Positions 7,555 to 10,115 of a DNA stretch of 10,115 nt are shown here, piece after piece. Every line of letters starts with the position of its first letter. Position 1 is the first letter of the stretch. Origin of the DNA: Phoronis ovalis (lineage: Eukaryota > Phoronida > Phoronidae); contig JAOXYB010067678.1 in NCBI GenBank assembly GCA_028565635.1, forward strand, positions 1 through 10,115, read 5' to 3'. Position numbers and translations under genes: made by a program. The notes below the pieces were generated by a model. That model worked only from the letters and a program-made list of their open reading frames with translations. It was not told the DNA's origin and ran no database searches.

Positions 7555-7573
7555 TATATACCCGGGGTATATA
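7555..7573. repeat. perfect 9-bp palindrome arms, 1-base centre
   Basis: TATATACCC (7555-7563), G (7564), GGGTATATA (7565-7573). A second palindrome, GAAAAGCTTTTC, lies just upstream at 7537-7548. Both are in the presumed TRAPPC9 3' UTR. Confidence 0.7.
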
Positions 7574-8406
7574 CAAGCTGGTAAACATTGCCGTACCTTT
7601 GACAAAAATATTTCAAGATTTGGTGACTGTCAGAAGACAGCTTGACTGGTTGTTATTTACTAACAAAGGCTACATACATATTACTAATAAATAAAATGTT
7701 GTCTTTCGTTAACTGTAAAATCAATTAAGGTTGGTATTTGACATGCAGGTGATATTACACATATTTGTATTGAGATGTTCATAAAAATTTACCTCAAAAT
7801 ATTTATTTATGTGCAATAAAACTTCTATAGAACTTACTTACTGTAGATCTGCAAGGATTGTATTTTTGGTTTTACGTCATATATGCTTAGCAGTTAAACA
7901 TTTGGTTTAGGATAATTATTTAATAGTATCGAATTACTAGTTTGACAAAAATAAACTGTTTTTTATTTGAAAAATATGCAACTGACAGTAGATCTGTATA
8001 ATATGATGACTTTGCAGCCTACACTTCAAGTAGATGAAGAGGTGGTTTGCTTTGTTTATATAAGGTTAAGGTGCCTGGCAAGAAAGAATATAGAACGTAT
8101 CCATTCCTATACATATTACCTGGCAAATAAATTTTTGCTCAAAAACAAAAAAAAGTGGAAAAATACACCAAGTGAAAGGCGATATGAATGATGTAAAAAA
8201 CACTGCATAGTCTTTTACAGGATATTTGTATAATGAAATGTGTATTGTCAGTATCGTTCTAACATTGTGTCAAAGCTTACTAATGGAATATTTTGATCAA
8301 CTGATAATGGATTGTTATTCTGGTTTTGTCTGAACTGTATAAATCATGCTATGTATGTATATATTTGAATTTCATCAAACTGTGATTATTGTGTATAAAA
8401 GTATCT

Positions 8407-8412
8407 AATAAA
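8407..8412 (+). terminator. poly(A) signal AATAAA, likely distal site of TRAPPC9
   Basis: A canonical AATAAA in the sequence CTAATAAAGTATGC, about 1.2 kb after the TRAPPC9 stop and the last good signal before the convergent gene. TG- and T-rich sequence follows within about 50 bases. Confidence 0.5.
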
Positions 8413-8445
8413 GTATGCAAACATCAGTTATACTTAAAATTAATA

Positions 8446-8455
8446 TTTATTTATT
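8446..8455 (-). terminator. overlapping poly(A) signals of DRC1
   Basis: TTTATTTATT on the + strand reads as two overlapping AATAAA hexamers on the - strand (8455-8450 and 8451-8446), about 250 bases after the DRC1 stop. They lie just beyond the presumed TRAPPC9 3' end, so the two transcripts would abut or overlap here. Confidence 0.55.
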
Positions 8456-8700
8456 TGTATATACAGGCACATAGTTGTGACAGAAATCAAAAAAAATATT
8501 TATGTACAATAATTACAAAGTGTATGGACAGAGTAAAATGTGAACTCGCTAGCTTCTAAATAAAATATTTTGATTATTTTTCACAACTAGTAAAGACGTT
8601 ATCCTGCAGTATTAAAGTTATATTTCTTTACATACAAGGTAATGATCAAACACTCGACACTTGCATTGGATATCTATGCTCATTTTGTGTCCCAGCTAAT
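8456..8700 (-). other. DRC1 3' UTR (presumed)
   Basis: About 245 bases of AT-rich sequence between the DRC1 stop (8703-8701) and the AATAAA pair. No coding signal or structured element is recognised. Confidence 0.55.
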
Positions 8701-8869
8701 TTATACCATGTGATTTAGTTCCATCTGTAAAACTCTTGTTGGGGGGATTTCTAATTCAGCATTTACTTTTGAGTTGACATACTGATGAAGCAGCATTCTT
8801 AGTTCAGCATTCTGTTGTCTAAGAGCATCAGTCTCTGTGATTAGTTCAGCTCTGCCAGTCAGTGTCTCA
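8701..8869 (-). CDS. DRC1: DRC1 last coding exon
   Basis: Acceptor AATATTATTTTTAG (minus strand). It encodes (S)ETLTGRAELITETDALRQQN, then AELRMLLHQYVNSKVNAELE and IPPTRVLQMELNHMV, then stop at 8703-8701. The short tail after PPTRVL is typical for DRC1 ends. An ATG upstream at 8895 lies in the intron and is not the start. Confidence 0.9.
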
Positions 8870-9977
8870 CTAAAAATAATATTTGCAAGTAACAAATATT
8901 TGTAGAAAAATGTGTATTCTAAACAAAATTTTCAATTGCAGCAGTCTTTTAAAAGCACAGTATTCCCAGGTATTCTTACAGTAATGAAAATGGTCCACTA
9001 GATAACTGATTCAATCGGTGAAACAGATTCAGCTGTCCAATTATATTTATTTAGTTCATGTACATTCAATATTTTTGTTTTAAGCTAATAACAGTTAATA
9101 TATCTAATCAGCAAGACAAACAAGTTACAATATCAAAATGCCTAATTACCTGTATGTTTCTAGTCCATCCAATAAAGCATTCCAAACACGTTCAGTCTTC
9201 TGAGTAATGACTGTGGGATAGCTATCCCAGTATTCACCATCGTGAGAGTTGTCTCGTTCCTCATTCGATGTAATCTTAAACTGCTGTTGTTTGGTCTGTT
9301 CCCTATTTATAAATTTCAAGAAAATTGTTACACAAAGCTTTAAAGATGTTAGCAATTTTACAAACTAGAATAGCAGCACACAGTAGAGCACTAACAACCT
9401 TGTGATGCACCCAACCCATCCACCAAGTTTCGTCCAAATCTGTTTATAACTAAGATATCTTGCTAACAAATTATCAAAAAACAAACAGACAGAAGGGTGA
9501 ATCACTATCACTGCCACCACCTAGTGGAGTAGGTAATAAAAGGCAGTTAATGAAGCAAAACTGCTATATCAGAGCACAACCAAATTTCGTCAATGTACAA
9601 ATTATGATTGGCTAAATCAGTAACCAAATTATCAGGAAAATACTCTTTTACACTTAACAATAACTAGGAGTGCATACAACTGTGAAAGAACAAGAATAAA
9701 TTAAATAGGTTTCAAACTCTGCACACTTTAATTTTTTATAATTTTGAATACACTCATAACAATTCATACTTCTAGTTAACTGTAGCATTCCACAAAATGA
9801 CACTCACTTTGTAGGTTTCTTATGTTCTTCTATAAAAGCCCTTAATGCTCTTGTGGCATCATTGGGATGAATTAATTCCCGACCAGCATCACTCTTGTCT
9901 GATCCGTGGACTGAGGAAATGTCATCACGAGCACTAGTTATCTTTTGTACCTCAGCATCTAAATCTTCTTCTTCTAC
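8701..9977 (-). CDS. DRC1: DRC1 (CCDC164), dynein regulatory complex subunit 1, C-terminal exons
   Basis: Exons 9977-9808, 9302-9150 and 8869-8701 on the - strand join into one open frame of 163 residues plus stop, with phases 0 (entry), 2 and 2 that agree. The protein starts acidic (VEEEDLDAEVQKI), then HPNDATRALRAFIEEHKK, then EYWDSYPTVITQKTERVWNA and LLDGLETY, and ends with a helix, LRQQNAELRMLLHQYVNSKV and NAELEIPPTRVLQ. The pattern W..Y/M..VI..KT..VW.AL...LE.Y ... QNAELR.LL.QYLNSK.N.EL..PPT.VL is that of the DRC1 C-terminal domain (Pfam NYD-SP28_assoc, 'sperm tail C-terminal'). DRC1 is a coiled-coil scaffold of the nexin-dynein regulatory complex between axonemal doublets, needed for ciliary and flagellar beat. 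Its N-terminal coiled coils lie beyond the right edge. The paralogue DRC2 is less likely because of the C-terminal match. Confidence 0.87.
8870..9149 (-). other. DRC1 intron, nothing recognisable
   Basis: A 280-base GT-AG intron on the - strand between the last two coding exons; AT-rich with no repeat that I recognise. Confidence 0.6.
9150..9302 (-). CDS. DRC1: DRC1 penultimate coding exon
   Basis: Acceptor TTTATAAATAG (minus strand). It encodes EQTKQQQFKITSNEERDNSH, then DGEYWDSYPTVITQKTERVW and NALLDGLETY. The VI..KT..VW.ALL.GLE.Y pattern is the most conserved part of the DRC1 C-terminal domain. Donor GTAATT, phase 2, giving a Ser codon across the junction. Confidence 0.88.
9403..9540 (+). 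repeat. 3' tail of an RTE-like LINE or derived SINE
   Basis: The segment reads GATGCACCCAACCCATCCACC, AAGTTTCGTCCAAATCTG, TTTATAACTAAGATATCTTG, CTAACAAA, then CAAACAGACAGA, GGGTGAATCACTAT and GGTAATAA. The order 'CCAAGTTTCGTCCAAATC..TTATAACT..TATCTTGCTAACA' followed by (CAGA/CAAA)n resembles, from memory, the 3' ends of RTE-type retroelements and SINEs in corals, hemichordates and lophotrochozoans. A second CCAAATTTCGTC word at 9580-9591 hints at another fragment. It sits within the DRC1 intron 9303-9807, opposite in strand to the gene. No reverse transcriptase remains. Confidence 0.55.
9514..9527 (-). promoter_or_regulatory. CTCF-like motif within the RTE-like tail
   Basis: On the - strand this reads CCACTAGGTGGTGG, 13 of 14 matches to the CTCF core consensus CCASYAGRKGGCRS (T instead of C at position 12). 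It is also a near-palindrome, CCACCTAGTGG on the + strand. Since it lies in a repeat, it may be carried by the repeat family and have no bound protein. Confidence 0.2.
9808..9977 (-). CDS. DRC1: DRC1 exon (first in window)
   Basis: Read on the - strand after acceptor ATACTTCTAG, entered in phase 0. It encodes VEEEDLDAEVQKITSARDDI, then an Asp/Ser-rich stretch, then LIHPNDATRALRAFIEEHKK and PT. It is acidic and probably flexible ahead of the C-terminal domain. Donor GTGAGT, phase 2. Confidence 0.82.
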
Positions 9978-10115
9978 CTAGAAGTATACATTTATCATTC
10001 TTAGAGTTACCACATAATACTTTTCATATGTTGTCACATTTCAAACAAGACAACGACGATTCGAAGAATCATCATTGTACGCTGTTTAAATTGGCTATTT
10101 GAGCGAAAGGAATTG
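9978..10115 (-). other. DRC1 intron, truncated by window edge
   Basis: AT-rich intron upstream of the exon at 9977. It holds a small hairpin (10053-10075) that forms a 10-bp stem with two G-U pairs in the DRC1 RNA. No further exon is visible. Confidence 0.55.

Larger units (their letters stand above)
7203..8430 (+). other. TRAPPC9 3' UTR (presumed)
   Basis: About 1.2 kb of AT-rich sequence follows the TRAPPC9 stop. Possible polyadenylation signals occur at 7686-7691, 7690-7695, 7815-7820 and 8407-8412. The end near 8430 assumes the last one is used; a shorter UTR is equally possible. Open frames inside (for example 7967-8191 +) show no family resemblance or coding bias. A 19-base palindrome lies at 7555-7573. 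Confidence 0.5.

Noticed and set aside
7406-7588. 60-codon - strand frame in the presumed TRAPPC9 3' UTR.
   Set aside because: No family resemblance and it runs through the palindromic 7555-7573 sequence; treated as chance.
7967-8191. 74-codon frame in the presumed TRAPPC9 3' UTR.
   Set aside because: Low-complexity Lys/Tyr-rich end, no splice or family support, and no start context; expected by chance in AT-rich DNA.
1-10115. Bacterial or phage features: operons, Shine-Dalgarno sites, CRISPR arrays, insertion sequences.
   Set aside because: All coding sequence is split by GT-AG introns and both genes are eukaryotic; no regular spacer-repeat array was seen. The 44-bp repeat is a degenerate tandem array without spacers.
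1-10115. tRNA, rRNA or snRNA genes.
   Set aside because: No paired A and B box sequences with a cloverleaf, and no rRNA-like or snRNA-like conserved block was found by eye on either strand.

Overview
This is intron-rich, AT-rich nuclear DNA from an animal, most likely a marine or other aquatic invertebrate. No complete long ORF is present. Short conserved coding islands are instead bounded by GT and AG dinucleotides, with introns of about 170 to 915 bases. The window also carries decayed interspersed repeats of kinds seen in invertebrate genomes. I cannot place it below 'metazoan'. The two genes, a TRAPPII subunit and a ciliary dynein-regulatory subunit, only say that the animal has motile cilia or sperm flagella.

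Layout. Bases 1-367 are the end of an intron carrying a GC-rich repeat fragment. From 368 to 7202 on the + strand lie the last 12 coding exons of TRAPPC9 (NIBP/Trs120). They splice into one open frame of 544 residues ending at TAG 7200-7202. This is roughly the C-terminal half of the protein, its beta-sandwich region. Its presumed 3' UTR runs from 7203 to about 8430. From the other side, on the - strand, come the last three coding exons of DRC1 (CCDC164): 9977-9808, 9302-9150 and 8869-8701. They encode 163 residues including the conserved C-terminal 'sperm tail' domain. The two genes are tail to tail: the AATAAA for TRAPPC9 (8407-8412) and the overlapping AATAAA pair for DRC1 (8455-8446) are under 40 bases apart.

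The two products do not work together: TRAPPC9 acts at the Golgi/endosome in Rab activation, DRC1 in the ciliary axoneme. Their closeness looks like ordinary gene packing.

Non-coding structure worth attention: a GYNNGY tandem donor after the first visible exon; a 134-bp MITE-like element in intron 4; a perfect 15-bp hairpin and a CTCF-like motif in intron 5; an ATG-less but coding-looking ORF in intron 6; 44-bp-period degenerate tandem repeats in intron 8; and an RTE/SINE-like 3' tail with a second CTCF-like motif in a DRC1 intron. I found no clearly new biological system. The strongest candidates for something unexplained are the intron 6 ORF and the tandem donor.
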